Source of the DNA: Symbiodinium kawagutii | Lineage: Eukaryota > Sar > Dinophyceae > Suessiales > Symbiodiniaceae | Direction of reading: 5' to 3' | Length of the DNA stretch: 64,000 nt | NCBI GenBank assembly: GCA_009767595.1 | Contig: VSDK01007177.1 | Span: 36,211 to 100,210, forward strand | Shown: piece by piece, positions 50,626 through 63,420 of the stretch | How positions within the stretch are numbered: the stretch's first letter is position 1 | Layout: each line of letters opens with the position of its first letter | Notes under the pieces: generated by a model | Seen by the model: the letters and a program-made list of their open reading frames with translations, nothing else | What the model was told of the DNA's origin: nothing | The model's database searches: none | Made by a program: the position numbers and the translations under genes

Positions 50626-52795
50626 TGATTGCAACCGTTGCAACCGTAAACTGTTCAAAAGAAGCTTTGAGTTTGAGTTGCTGCGACGAAGATACGACCT
50701 CTCCAGAATTCCTGGCACAAAGGTGTCACTACCAGAGTGCCGTGATGATACCTGGGACGCAATGATGTGGCTTCGACTGCACAGTTGAGACACCCACTTG
50801 AGGGGAAGATGGTGATTCAATTCTTCATCTAATAGCTTCATCATGATTGTTTTTGATACATTAATGATACTTTAAATAGGTAAAAAAAAGTAGCGCAGGT
50901 TTGACCAAAGTGGACATCTTACCATGGGAAGTTCCAGTGTGAGGTATCAGCGCATTGGGTTGTCGTGGAAGACGCGACGATCCGAGCTGATCTGGCTCGA
51001 TGACAAGGCGATGGATCCAACATTGACCAACCAAGAACTCAAACAACGAACAACATAAACTCAACATATGAACATCATTGTATCATTGTATCCATCAACT
51101 CAATATACTTCAACATCCATCAACTTACAATCGACTCGTCAAACAATGGCAACGGCAACACATCGCAACTAGCGACCCTAGCAGGATCGACCAAGCAGAG
51201 AAATCGCCACCAACTTCAGTTGGCTCTCAGGTCGCTCAAGTGCAGCGGACAGCAGAGCTGTTGGAAGCGACTTGGAGTTTGGAAGCAGAGCATTTTGTGT
51301 CCACTGTTTTCACATGTCCCGCCACTCGTTAGCCATTGCCATTTGCATCCGAATGTGTGACGATTGCATTTTGTATTTGCTTCTGTGTGATTGTCTTACT
51401 TGTGTATTATTTGCTAAAGTAATGCTTAATTGTGTAATTGATTGTAATTGTGTATTTACTTTCAATTGGTGAATTGGTGACAATGTGCAGCGGTTTGTGG
51501 GCACTGAAGTGAGGATAGCGAGCCTTTGCACCTGCCATTGCTGGCGCATTCGCTTGCTGATGACATCATCTGCCTGGAGAAGATGAAGCAAGTCTTGATG
51601 GAGCGGACAGTGGTAGATTGGAGAACCCCGACCCAACGAAAACAGATGTTGAGTCTTGATGGTGATTCTGAAAAGTTTGATAAGTGATTTGGTAGTCTAT
51701 ACACCTGGTACAAGTGATGCCAGTGGGGTTGCTTCGTAACTGCAATGCCATACTTGTGGCTCAGCTTGAACCATGCCGATGCCATAGGACTGTGCAGAGA
51801 AGAACGAGCACCTCGGCCAAAGAGTGATGAGGAGAGGAGAGGTGAGGAACTACTTCGGCAGGTAGACGCACTACTTGGGCACTACTTAGGCACGAAGTTT
51901 GGTTCCTAAGCAAAAGCGTAATTTCCTGTTGAGCTCTCTTCGTAAGCATTGTATCCGCTATCGCTTCGAGTGATTATTTGCGTCTCATTGTATCTTCTTA
52001 GGTGTGTCTTTCTTAAGTGATTGAAGTGATTTTGATTCAGCAACACTTCCCATTCTGTTTGAAGCCCAAATTTTGCAACATCCGAGGCCTGTGGTGGTAA
52101 AACCCCGACATGGTTGCTTGGCACATCTCGGCACAGCTTCAGTAGCAGCAGCTGTTGTGTGTTTTTGAGGCGCCAATAGCTGCTTTGTCTTCCTCTGGCC
52201 TTCACCAGCAGCTGCGACCCAGCAAGAGCTGTTCCAAAGCGTAGAGGTCGCATTCGATGTTTTTCCACGTAGGGCTGCACTAGATTTCACTGGGTTTCAT
52301 TCATTTCATTCTTCACTGATCAAGTGTTTGTGAGTTTTTCGCAGCAATTCCTTCGGACCTTCAGACACATAAGTTTCATGCACAAAAAATCTGGGCCAAA
52401 TTGCTTCGGATAGTCCTTCATTCGCCATGGGAATGGATGTGGCTGCAAGATTTTGGCAGGCTGCCATGCTGGGCGAAGACAGATCCTGGGAAAAGGCTTC
52501 GTTTTCCGAGATTTGCAAAGACAAAGTAAGAGGATACAAAATGCATCAAAATCATCCTGAAATCAAAGTCAGAGAATAATGGCAACGAAGGTCTTCATCT
52601 TCAGACAGTCCTTTGGTTGCCGCGCTTTCATGGAGCCAAGTTGGGCCATTGCATGCGAAGGTATACTAAGTACTGCACTGAGTGGTATATTAAGTAGTAT
52701 CCTAAGTAGTACTTTCTTAGTTTGCTAAGATTTCTCGTTTGCAAACTTTGACAAAACGCAGCCACAGTTCAGACCAGGAGTGCTGGCAGCTTTCC
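50626..52795. other. Host sequence, weak candidates only
   Basis: A short + frame near 51232-51332 (VQRTAELLEATWSLEAE) is exon-like. The rest is AT-rich or without preference between frames. Confidence 0.35.
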
Positions 52796-52829
52796 CAAGT
52801 GCCTCGGGGAGCTGTGCTACAACCCATGT

Positions 52830-53067
52830 ATTCCATTGCAGCAAGGGTCCCCAGCGTAGCAACAAGGGTTTCAAAGGCCTATTTATTCAGGGACTGTTGT
52901 CGGTTGAAAATTTTCATCCCAAGATGGGCACATTAGGGCACCCCCTCAATTTTTTTCTAAGAGCATCTACCGGTGCTCTCGCTCTGTCGTTTGCTCTCTG
53001 CATCGTTGTGGCGAGCATCGGTTATCTTTCCCTCTCGATAGGGCGAGATCCAACAGACTCCCTTTGA
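52830..53067 (+). CDS. Candidate exon with membrane segment
   Basis: The frame reads NKGFKGLFIQGLLSVENF, then ASTGALALSFALCIVVASIG, a clear hydrophobic helix, and ends at 53067. It may be the end of a small membrane protein. No family is recognised. Confidence 0.35.
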
Positions 53068-53949
53068 AGAGACTCCTTCTATTCTCTATGAGTTCGTTTG
53101 ATATACACATTTGCATATTGCTTGTCACAAGATATCATATGTTATGGTTTATACTGATTTCTATATTTCTAGGTTTCTTTGCATATCTTATCTCCAAGGT
53201 CAACCGCCAAACTGGGCCCCGCAGCCGAGCAGCTCCCATGGCACCTCGACTTAGTCAAAAGGATGGGTTGATGAAGTTTTGAGCTAAAAAAGGGACAAAG
53301 ATCGACACCAAGACGTATCTAGTATCAGTTGTATTTGGAAGTCTCATGGTTGTACTTACCGCCAGCCTCAGTGCTGAAAGTGTTGGGTTTGAGACTTCAG
53401 AAAGTCATTTCAACATTCGACAACTGAGTTCTTCGGAACTTTGGCAGAAACAGATCTGAAATAAAGCATTGAAATTCCAAAATCAGCTTTCAGCAAGTCC
53501 TTCCATTTTCGTTTTCTCGCATGCTGGTCGCACCGTTGAGGAACTCAAAGTGCAAGTTCTCTTTGGCCGAGTTGTCGGTGCTACGCTGAACACTCATCCA
53601 CAGCCTCTCTGGGCACGGAGCCGAGTTGTCGGTCACCGACATTGGGATGACTTCGAATCAAAGGCTCTACGACCATTTCACATGTCATGAAGAGGTGTTG
53701 CCTTTTGGATCTCAAACATTGTGCCAGTGTGAACCGACTTTGAGATCTTCAACAGCGGGATTTGGATGCCAATTATTTGAAGAAGAGTTCATGAAATTGT
53801 TTTATTTATTCATCTTGAATTATGTTCCTTTATTTTTTCATTTAAGATTCAAGGTTTCCTTAAATTGGAGTTATAAAGAATTTTCATGTTAGATTATAGA
53901 ATTCAAAGAATTCAGGTATTCAAATTTTCATCTTCCTCAAAAGATTTTT

Positions 53950-54141
53950 TCTCAGACTCGAGGTTGCTTGGAACGGTGTTATCCAGATCTGGGATAGCCA
54001 GGCGCGAGTTGCACGAAACTGAAACCAGGCTGTCCACAACCACCGTTGATCTCTCAGAGGAAGATGCGACTCTGTAACTTGTACTGATGACACGCCAGTT
54101 GTACAGCACAAGGCCGTGGCGGAAGTTTCCAAAATAGGAAA
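53950..54141 (-). CDS. Candidate minus-strand exon
   Basis: On the minus strand, after a CTACAG acceptor (near 54142), the frame reads VSYFGNFRHGLVLYNWRVI and SSERSTVVVDSLVSVSCNS, which is beta-rich and protein-like. Almost all other candidate exons are on the + strand, so this would mark a gene in the opposite direction, if real. Confidence 0.35.
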
Positions 54142-54372
54142 CCTGTAGCAGAGGGAGGCCGGCTCCGGTGCATGGATGACAAAACGATCCACTAAGAGAG
54201 CGGTGTTTGTTTCTGGGTCTATCCGGTTGACTGTGTATTTGTTTGACTATGCAATTGTGTGTGTGTGTCTGTGTAGCTAGCTGTCTACCGATAGGTCTAT
54301 CAAACAGTTTGACTATCAAATTTTCTATCTATGCAGCTAGCTATCTACCAATGTATTTGACTATCTAACTAT

Positions 54373-54535
54373 CGCTCTGTCCATCCGTTCGTCCGTCCGT
54401 CCCTCCGTCCCTCAGTGCATCCGTCCATCCGGCCATCCATCCCTCCATCCCTCTATCCCTCCATCCCTCCTTCCCTCCATCCGTCCATCCGTCCATCCAT
54501 CCATCCATCCATCCATCCATCCATCCAGCCATCTC
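54373..54535. repeat. TCCA/TCCG tetranucleotide array
   Basis: About 160 bases of TCCA, TCCG and TCCC units, flanked on both sides (about 54235-54372 and 54536-54790) by degenerate CTAT/CTGT units. Together they make a repeat-rich region of over 500 bases. Confidence 0.95.
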
Positions 54536-54799
54536 TCTATCTGTCTCCCTATCTATTTGTCTATCTTTCTACCGCACTGTCTCTCTATCTGACTGTCTAT
54601 CTACCTGTCCATATCTCTCGCCATTGTTCTGTATGCGGGACTGTCTCTCTATCTCGATCCATCTAGTAGTCTGCTGGGATAAACTTTGCAATTATGTATA
54701 TGTAGTCTACCCGCCTGCCTGCCGGTTTGTTTGTCTACCTGTCTCTTTCTTTGTCTATCTTTCTTCTATCTACCTGGCTGTCAATCTACTGCCTGCAAA

Positions 54800-56508
54800 C
54801 GAAGCTCTGGTGTAACACATCCTTTAGCAATGGGACTCTGAAGCTGTCAAAACGAAGCTCTGGTGTGAGACATCCTTCATGAATGACATGTTGACAACTC
54901 ACTTGCTGCCTCCGTTCCACTGCATTCTGGCGATTTCCAAGCTCTGAAATGCTTGTCACCACGAGAAAGTCCAGGCTTGCATGTGCCACGCGATGCTGTC
55001 GCCACGGACCTTTGTGCCGCTACGCATACCTTTCGACCACAAGACTATTGAAGAACATAGTACTTCGCCCGATTTGTCACGCCACATCTTTCCCTCCCCC
55101 TTTTTCTTGACCTGACTGCCTGCTGCAACTTAACACAAACATGTCAGAGGTTTGACCTCCAAGTTTCCTTCAAAGATAAGTATATTAAGTATCCTACACC
55201 AAGACCAAAATAGGGAGATGTTTTTTTCCTGTCGCCGGCAGGATCTGGTGGCACGGGGCCAGGCAGGGCATTGTTTGGTCGTTGTCCAGCTTGAATCAGC
55301 TGTCACGCAGGATGCAAAATCCAAAATCAACAGTTTTTTCAAGGACTTACAATGGTTGGAAGCTAACAACAATGGGCTGGAAATAACTCTACTATGGCGA
55401 CAAGAGACGACAGGAAAGGAGCAACTCCCTTTTCCATTTTTCTTTGATCTTTGAGCTTCAACTTTTGAGAAGTTTGAATCGTCAGAAGTCGAAGCAGTGG
55501 TCCAACCCATGTTATACTGTTGGGAGTCTCACTGGAATCCAAGCATTGATCAACCATGGTCTGGACTCTCCTGTTGATTTGATATGTTTGTCTTTCAATT
55601 GTCTGATGTCTAGTTCTGATTGTAAATCATAACCCACCATCGCATCGGAGATTTTCCTCCTCAGGTTCGCTGCAAAAGTCTGGACCGCTGTTACGGTCGG
55701 AGTTTGCCTCCACAGCTGCTGGAGAGTTTGGCGGAAGCCAGAAGCTCAGCAGAGAGCATTGCAACTGAGGAGCTGAAAGCACAGGAGACACGTGAAAAAG
55801 AGAGAGAAAGAGATAGAGAAGGGAGAGAGAGAGAGAGAGAGAATATATACATATATACATATAGAATAGAAGGAAGAGAAAGAAGACGGAGAGGCGGTTG
55901 AGGTTTGACGTCTCATTTTCTCATCTCACCCTGTGACTCCACTGTCTCAAAGACTCTCAGGCGCTGGCCTCAAGTTGGGTCTTCATTCGAGGTCGTGAGC
56001 GGGACCGCAGTCCCCAAAGTTGGAACTCTGTGCCTTTTCTGCGCCCTTCTCGCAGAATCTTCTGCTGATTTTTTGACAATTCATAATCATATTGATTCCT
56101 GCTTAGTAATTCGGAATCTGTTTGTTCTCTCAACAGAACTTGCTTGTGGCAGTAGCTATTCCGCTACCACATATGTACTGATTGAACTGTGTGACTTTCC
56201 CCTCTGCCAGACACTTCGGAGCGATTGTGCCAAGCAGAAGGCCATTCGCGAGTTGTCCTTCAGGGCAAAGCTGATTGTCTCGTGTCATCGCGGAACATGT
56301 GTCGTTTTTGCAAAGGCGATGGCTGCAAAGTTAAAAGAACGCCAAAGGAGTAAAGGAATAAAGGGTAAGAAAAGACGTTAAAAAGGAGGTAAAGATTGGT
56401 AAAGCATTTTTTAAAGGAGAGGGAGCGTTTTGGAGTTTTACTATAGTCGTGTTTCAAAGTGTTTTACTCTATTTATATATTTACTAATTATGTCTTTTGT
56501 CTTTCCAG
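54800..56508. other. Host sequence with GA run
   Basis: A GA-rich run (AGAGAGAGA and variants) lies at about 55794-55842, with a short ATATAC stretch after it. Frames near 55240-55330 (DLVARGQAGHCLVVVQLE) and 56130-56290 are somewhat protein-like but lack clear splice boundaries. Confidence 0.35.
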
Positions 56509-56643
56509 TTGTTTGTGTTTCGGCTTGTGGGGAGTGCCTGGGGAAGTGCTCTGCTAGGCTTAGATGAGCTCCGAGTGGACTGGCTCTTGGGCGATGCACC
56601 TTGGGCTGCAAAGCTGGGGCCATTGGGCTCCGATCGCATCTGA
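56509..56643 (+). CDS. Candidate host exon
   Basis: After a TTTCCAG acceptor the frame reads LFVFRLVGSAWGSALLGL, then DELRVDWLLGDAPWAAKL, ending in a stop at 56641-56643. It is GC-rich and protein-like. No family is recognised. Confidence 0.4.
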   Translation: MFVFRLVGSAWGSALLGLDELRVDWLLGDAPWAAKLGPLGSDRI

Positions 56644-56869
56644 GTCGAGGCCAAGTGGGGCCCACGCATTGGTGAGTTGACCTACATGGGAGCAGGCGCT
56701 TCCAACAGCTTCGACTGCGCGATAGCTTTTCGAAAGACTCGAAGTTTACTGAAAACAACTCAAAACTTTGAAGTGAAGTTTACTCAATTCAATTTGACGA
56801 AGTTTGCTTTTGAGTCTTTGAGAGTGAGACTTACCGTGGAGTCATAGAAGCGTTTTGCACGTTGACAGG

Positions 56870-57660
56870 ATCCCGGGTGACGCCGCCACTGGCAATGCGC
56901 TTGGCCCGCGCCTTTGCGGCGGCGCATTTGCTGCGGAAGGGCCAAATGCACCTGGAGGAAAAGGACAGAAGAAGAGAATATCAAGGGAAGAGAAGAAGGG
57001 AATGACAAGAAAGAACAAGAAGACAGAAGAATGTCAAGATGTCGAGGGTCAAAGGTCATTCTATGCTCAGAGTGACATGTTCTTGGACGTCTTTGTCCAG
57101 GAGGCATCTGAAGCCGAGCCGCTGTGGCCAGCGAGCGCTGAACGCGGCAAGAAAGTGGCGATGAGGGATCCGAAGAAAAGTTGGCGAAGATCCGGGCGTG
57201 GCCAACGTGTTGCTCAGGTGGTGACAACGAGGCCTTGCATCAACGCTTGCTCGAGGCGAAGGGGGACGTGAGATGAAGGGAGAATCTGCTGAGAAAAGGA
57301 GAAGAAGGGGAGAGAGAAGACTAGAAATTTAGAAAAAATGTTTGGAAGAAAATTGAGTGGAAGAATATTGAGAAAAACTGATTCTCCCTTTGAAGCGCAG
57401 GTGGCACAGCAGAAGGTCTCTGACCTTTGCCACGTCGCAGCCAATGCAGAAATCTCAGCTGTGTTGAGAAGTGTCCCGTTGGTTCGCTGTCGCTGTGAGG
57501 TGGCGGAGTTGCCCAAAGTGGCACTTCCCGGAGATTGGACGGAGGAAATGAGGTGCGAAGCAGTGCGAAGCAGTGCGAAGCAGTGCAAGGATGAGGAAGA
57601 CGAGAAAAATGAGGAGAAGATGAGGAATGAAGAAACATGAATGGACAGAACTTCGTTGCT
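56870..57660 (+). other. Region of GC-rich exon-like islands
   Basis: GC-rich islands separated by AG-rich intron-like DNA: about 56875-56950 (PLAMRLARAFAAAHLLRKG), 57038-57185 and 57390-57545 (VAQQKVSDLCHVAANAE). A GCGAAGCAGT unit is repeated three times at about 57556-57585. It could be a gene on the + strand, but the frames do not chain to anything I know. Confidence 0.35.
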
Positions 57661-58260
57661 TCTAACCCCTCTGCATTGAAAGGCGCAATGCTGAAGGTCA
57701 AGCCTTGCTCTCAGAGATTGGTTGGTTCAACATGAGTTCATTTCAGCCTCCACCAAGGGACTTCTCGACACTGTGGAAAAGAGGGGCTTTCTGCTGCTCC
57801 TTTGGGTCCCAGGTCCCATTTGAAGCATGTGGCCTCAAGCCGCACGTTGAGCTTGACATGTTCGGGCGATTGGCCACTTTGGGGCTCAAGATATGAAGAA
57901 AGAACCATGGCAACATGACGAAGCAAGACCAATGCAGAAACAATACATTGACATCAAATGACATCTCCCGACATCAAATGACATCTCCCAACATCTCATC
58001 CAAGGATGCACTAGCCATTTCAGGAAAACGACATGTTTTAAGAAACTTCGTGACATGATAGGAGGCTGATTCACAGATTGCACGTAATTTGACCATGGGA
58101 TTGCTGTTCCAGGCACGCTTTGCGTGAGTGATTTGAGTCATATTTGTTCAACTGCCTTGAGGAGCCGATCAATCTGGACTCATGAAGCACATGAAGCACA
58201 GCAAACCCTCAACAAAAACATGGGTTGATTGGGGCACTGATGAACTGCCATGTTGAATCT

Positions 58261-58310
58261 CGACCTCTGAACCTCTCTGAACCTCTCTGAACCTCTCTGA
58301 ACCTCTGAAC
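58261..58310. repeat. Short tandem repeat (ACCTCTCTGA)
   Basis: Four to five units of a 10-base repeat. No function is apparent. Confidence 0.8.
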
Positions 58311-58697
58311 GACTCATCAAAGTCTTGGATCTGTGCTGAGGTTCTAATTCTACCTGTGGCGCTGCACCTGAACAGTTTGGGAGGCGCGGTTTGAAGCAGG
58401 GTGTTTGAATTCTCGGCGAATTGTCGCGGCTACGGAGGTTTGGATGTGAGCGACCTGCCCGAGGAGAGGAATGGTTTGACCGATTTCGTCTTCGTTTGGA
58501 CACGGATCTCACTCTAAAGAGAAAGCATTTGCAGAGGAGTCAGCCTAGGAAGGGACCCGGAAAGCATTGAAGTTTCGTTTGACACATGTCCAGGCTTGAA
58601 CACATGACTGGCACATGATTGACACATGACTGACGTGACCGGTTTGTGAATTTGGAGGATACTTCCCTTTGTCCTGTCGCAAACTTGGAGCTGTTCC

Positions 58698-59042
58698 ATG
58701 GAGCTAGACCTCATTTTTTCTCAATTTGCCGGCAGAAAATCTGGCATCACTGCAAGGTTGGATGGGAGGTGGTCTCGAAGCGTTTATGCTTGCGACCAAG
58801 AGCTTTTGAGCTACGCAGACTTCCTTTCTCGTCATCCATCATGTTTGTACAATGTCAGGGGTGGTACACCTCTTGAACGCAAACTTCAGCATGTTGTTTG
58901 TCATTTCATGTGTTTTCTTTGTATTGACATTCAATTCAATGTTCAAAGCAATTTGGTGGCACTGCTTCAATGTGGAGGCGGTAATGAGAGCTTGCGGAAG
59001 CTAGCGGATAGCAACATTCATAGATCTTCAGTTGAGGACTGA
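58698..59042 (+). CDS. Candidate ORF
   Basis: A 114-codon ORF from an ATG, with a protein-like first half (LIFSQFAGRKSGITARLDG) and a Cys-containing hydrophobic middle. No family is recognised. It might be an exon read through. Confidence 0.3.
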   Translation: MELDLIFSQFAGRKSGITARLDGRWSRSVYACDQELLSYADFLSRHPSCLYNVRGGTPLERKLQHVVCHFMCFLCIDIQFNVQSNLVALLQCGGGNESLRKLADSNIHRSSVED

Positions 59043-61651
59043 ACAATTTTGAAGAATGAGCCACAGAGCCACTTTTAGAAATGGTTGAAAGTTGAGCCTT
59101 GTCGTGCAGGACTTCTTGTCCTCTTCAAACCCAGGTGCAGACTGGATGTTTTTTCAAATGGATACCAGTTGTGTTAGAATTTGTGACCTGAATCTATGGA
59201 CGTGCCGCAACGTGGGCAATTTTCTTTGACAGCTGCTGTCCTGTTCGCAAGGTCAGCTGCAAATCGAATCGATGCTGAGGCTTGGAGCTGCGCACAGCAC
59301 TGTAATGGAAGAGATCCGTGGAAGCTGGAGCTGTTTCTCCAAAGGGACCAGTGGATCAGTTTCCACTTGAGATTGTGACGCTCCTATTGTGGGAATCCAT
59401 ATATTTACCAGCTTTCACCTGTTTTTTGCAGGGCGCTTGTGCATGAGCTGCTTTTCATCTATGACGCCCTCCTCACTCGGGCATTTGAGAACGGCTGCTT
59501 GTGGCTGGTCTCAATCGACGTCTGAATAAACTTCTTGAAGCTTAACACTGTCTCTTCCCGATGCTGAGAAAGGTATCTTAAGAGCTCAAACTCAATTACA
59601 CACTTTGGACTCTGAAGAGCCTTTTGAAATTTCCTGGCCATATTTTAGAGCTTTGCTGTGAGTCTCAACATTTTGCTGCGTCAGATACGTCCACGCTTTG
59701 GCTCTGGTGATTTCCATATTTCGCGTGCACCTTCTTCTTCTCGTGGCCGGCTTGGTGCAGGATTGGAGAATGGGTCCAAATAAAATTGAGAGAGTCGACA
59801 GGCATGTCACCTTCAAGAAAGTTCTACAAGATTCGAGTGCACGCATCGACACAACAGCAGCTGCCCAGCATGCAGTAAAGGAATGCAGTCCTAGAAAGAC
59901 CTGGGAATTTGAGGGAGTCCTTTCGCCACAGATACATCACTTTCGATCCAACGTGATGTGCACTGTGCGATCTGTTCAGACTCCTTCGAGAGATGTGCTG
60001 CGTTTAGCCTTGCCAGGACCTTTGCGCCAGCGCGATCTTCTGCATGAGGACTGGGCCCAAACAAAGCAGGAAAAGAAGGATGAAGAAAAAAAGAAGAAGA
60101 AGAAGTAGTAGTTTCTGAAGAAGGGACGCAAAGATCTTCCACTGTTTTGAATCAAAGTTGTCAAAGCTAGCAGCTCGGGATCGCAAAATATGCATCAAGA
60201 ACTATCTTAACAGTGCACAAACATCAGGTTGGCAGGTCGTTAGGCTTTTCTTAAAGACTTGGAAGCATCGAATTCAAGTCTGAAATGAGTACAATTCTTG
60301 AGGAAACAGACGCAAGCTTGACCAGCCAATGTACGGTCATGATACTTTCAAGCTTGAGAAATGCTGCACCACCTTGCGTTTTGCACCTTTTTTTTACTCT
60401 TGTGAGGAAGTCTGTGCAACGGTTCTTTGCGCCGTTGACTGAAATATTCTACCTCTTGGCGGCAGCTTTTACCAGTGCGCGGCGTGACTTGTCTTTTCAT
60501 GTATTTTCTGTATTTGTTTGTTTTGACTTCTTATCTCACTCTTTCTGACTTTTTGATTTTTCAAATTTACAAATTGAGCCGTGCAGTAGCAGCGCAGATG
60601 TCACTGACTTCGTCAGCAGTGGTGCTTTTGTTATTGGAAGCTTGTACAATATGTTTGTGCACATGTATTTGTAGAGTGCACATTTAGGCTTGCGACACGA
60701 TTGACCGCATGCAATGACTCCAGTGTTTTTCCAAACTCCTTTGTTTTTAGCGACCTGTTTTTTCTTATACTACATACATGCATACATGCATACATGCATA
60801 TTTATCGTTGTATGCATTTACAACACTTTTATGCACACTTTGGATTTGATAATCCGCCGCCTCACTCAGGTGAACGCCCGGTGGTGCCAAGGAAGGCAGG
60901 ATTTGTGTGTCTTTTTACACTGCCTAACAATGGTCAATGGCTTCTGATTTGCCATCGAAGCTGCTTGAAGTTCTTTGAATCTTTGAATCCTCGTAGTGGC
61001 AAACTCAGAACTGCTGACTGTGACAGCTGCAACGCTTCGCAGACCCTTTCCGTCAGCCCTGTCTCCCTTAACGCTGGGGCTATTCGACGTCGCACCCGCG
61101 CTGCATTGGAGAGTTTGGCCACAGATGCGTTCCTTGGCGCGAGTTGTTTGCCCATCTTGGAGGTTGGTCTATGTCAGAAGCACTTTTTTGTCATTTAGTG
61201 AATGTGGAATGTGTGTGTGTGTGTGTTCCAGTCATCAAGAACTGTTCCTGGAACTGAAAGTGTCATGATGTACCAAAACTTGAACCAGTTCCAATCAAGT
61301 GGCCGAGAGTTCACACCTTTGTCCACTGAGGGCAGCGAGGGATTCTTTGGCAAGGGCGGGACTGCAGCCAGAGGAGGGTGAAAGAGCTGCAGTGCATCTC
61401 AAGATCTTTTGGTATCTTCAATTGTGATTTTGAAATACTAGATCTCGACTTGACTTGGGGATCTTTGGGTTGTTGCATCGAAACTCATCCTGGGGAAGGA
61501 TGTCTCCTTTCATGCTGCAGAGCTGAATCGCATCCAAGAAAGGCACATTGAGCTGGAACTACAGCCAGATTGGTACCATCACACCACTTTGCCTGCACTT
61601 TAGTTTGCGAAGAGCATTTAAGGTTTGTGCATAGGTCACCTCTCGTTGCAG
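59043..61651. other. Host sequence with weak candidates
   Basis: Candidate exon-like frames: 59698-60108 (ends in a Lys run from an AAG repeat) and about 60880-61196 (SLNAGAIRRRTRAALESLA). A CATACATG repeat is at 60775-60800, and a GT run is at about 61210-61226. Nothing matches a known family. Confidence 0.3.
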
Positions 61652-61910
61652 GTGTCAACCCATGCGTGAGAAAGGAAAAGAAGATTGGTGGCTGGCCGAG
61701 GAGACCAAATCTTGTGCTTCCGCAGCACTTTTCAACTCGAAAAACTCCAAATTCTCTGCACGGCTCCAGGACGGTCCTGTCGCGATGCTTGCCATCCAAC
61801 GTGAGTTGCGATGGTCGGACGTGCTGCGGCTGCTGGGCGTTCTGCTTCCATTGCCGTGTACTGTGCTGCTCTTGGAGCAGACCTTGGAGTCTCAGCACGA
61901 AGGTGTCAGG
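61652..61910 (+). CDS. Multi-span membrane protein, exon 1 of set
   Basis: After a GTTGCAG acceptor the frame contains KEDWWLAEETKSCASAALF, then LAIQRELRWSDVLRLLGVLL and PLPCTVLLLEQTLESQHEG: a soluble part followed by a hydrophobic helix. The likely donor is near 61897-61905, where GAAGG in the exon end recurs at the start of the next exon, the same direct-repeat habit as in the methyltransferase gene. The family is unknown. Confidence 0.45.
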
Positions 61911-62258
61911 TCAAGCGGTGACTTTGATATGTCGACACAAAGAAATACAAACACATCGCAACAGATATTTTGACACAAAGAACTGGATTTCGTTTGTTTA
62001 ATTGTACATGGCATGAGAGGCATCTGAGCAAAACTACTTTTAAAATGCTTCATTGGAATTGGAACCATTCAAGTACAACATGTGGAAGTCATGTAGGCGC
62101 TTTGCATTCACCTACTTGGCTTGTTTTGATTCTCATTCCTTCATGTTTTCCAATTCTTCTTGTCCTCTTCCTACTTTTAATACTTATTTTTCTTATTCTT
62201 CGTTTTTTCTCGTGTTTTTCCCTTTTTATTCCTTCTTTTTTCCTCTCTGATTCTTCAG

Positions 62259-62361
62259 GAAGGCAGCAGCCTGCCAGTGCCCGGAGCGTTCTTTGGCGCT
62301 TGCGGAATCTTTTGTGCAGCTACGATTGGTTTGTTGGGTGGAGGTGCAGCTCCACTTTCGC
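62259..62361 (+). CDS. Multi-span membrane protein, exon 2 of set
   Basis: After a long T-rich tract and TTCAG the frame reads EGSSLPVPGAFFGACGIFC and AATIGLLGGGAAPLSLT. The SSLPVPGAFF stretch is reminiscent of the conserved loop in CLC chloride channels (LPVPGGxFxP), but the match is short and the following helix does not clearly fit. I leave the family open. Confidence 0.45.
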
Positions 62362-62446
62362 TAACGTTAGTATTTTGGAGTCCACCAGGTTCAGTAGACC
62401 CTGGTAGACCCTGGTAGGCGCTTGAAATCATTTGGAAACTGCAAAG

Positions 62447-62688
62447 GGCTTTCGCCCTGGAGGTTATTTGACTTGGCCAGCGCGGCTGCTGACTATCCTC
62501 CAACTTCTTCTGGCAATCCTTGGTGCAGCTGCCACGGACGAAAAAAGCGGGCGCTATGCAGTGCTGTCAGCAGCACTGCTGGCCTCCGTTGTTCTTGGGC
62601 TTCAAATAGAACTGAAGCTACCGGGAATCGAGTTTGAACTCTCACATCTTAATGGTTTACAAATTGTGCAGTACGATGTACTGAGATG
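62447..62688 (+). CDS. Multi-span membrane protein, exon 3 of set
   Basis: After GCAAAG the frame reads LTWPARLLTILQLLLAILG and YAVLSAALLASVVLGLQIE: two hydrophobic helices with a charged loop between them. It is open to a stop at 62686-62688. The donor could be earlier. Confidence 0.45.
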
Positions 62689-62706
62689 ACCTCCAGCAGC
62701 TCCCAG

Positions 62707-62835
62707 GACCTGAGGCCACTGAGCCCCAAGAGACGAAGTCGATGCCAAATCGCAGCAGTTTTCGCAGTGCTGCATTTGTTGACGCTGTCGGTCCTCCACT
62801 GGGCACGGCTGGAGAACGAGGCTGAGGCAGTGGAT
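62707..62835 (+). CDS. Multi-span membrane protein, exon 4 of set
   Basis: After TCCCAG the frame reads DLRPLSPKRRSRCQIAAVF and AVLHLLTLSVLHWARLENE: a basic loop and a hydrophobic helix. A direct repeat of GCTGTCACGTT (about four units, 62846-62894) follows in the presumed intron. Confidence 0.45.
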
Positions 62836-62845
62836 GTGCAATGCT

Positions 62846-62894
62846 GTCACGTTGCTGTCACGTTGCTGTCACGTTGCTGTCACGTTGCTGTCAC
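62846..62894. repeat. 11-base tandem repeat (GCTGTCACGTT)
   Basis: Four to five near-perfect direct units right after a candidate exon. Confidence 0.85.
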
Positions 62895-63236
62895 TGGAAG
62901 ATGCCCTTGGGAAAGCATCTTGAAGCCATCCTCTTCATCCAATCCACTTAGACTATCTTAGACTTGTACCTCTTCCGTGAACTCTTCTCACTCTTCCTCA
63001 ACTCCCTTCACTCACTCATTCTTCCTGTACACTTTGTGGCTTGTCCACGACTGTGAGGCTTGGTTGGCCTGGAAAGCTTTAGGAAGTGGCCACCTGTGCG
63101 ATTCGAAATACGGACATTTGCTCCTTGGACGCAGCCGAAACTCAATGTTTGCATTGTAACATTGTATGTTTTTCTTTTTTTTTGCCGTTCATTTGGACCT
63201 CCTGATTTGATCTTTGCCTTGTGCAGCTTTGGTACC

Positions 63237-63420
63237 CTTGAGGCTGGGCTTGCCCTGTGGCGTCCTTGCAGTTTGGGCAGTGTCTTCACGACATTTGTGC
63301 TTCATGCTGCTTTCAGGCGTGAAACTGAGGATGCTGAGCTTTCCCCATGTTTTTACTGCGAAGCCGGATGTTTGGGGAGTAGCCTTTCAGCATCTTTTGG
63401 CCCTGTAGAAGACGTGTAGA
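63237..63420 (+). CDS. Candidate exon, frame undecided
   Basis: After a GTGCAG acceptor two + frames stay open for about 60 codons: one hydrophobic (LRLGLPCGVLAVWAVSS), one mixed (LEAGLALWRPCSLGSVF). Position and strand suggest that it continues the membrane-protein gene at 61652-62835. I cannot choose the frame. Confidence 0.35.
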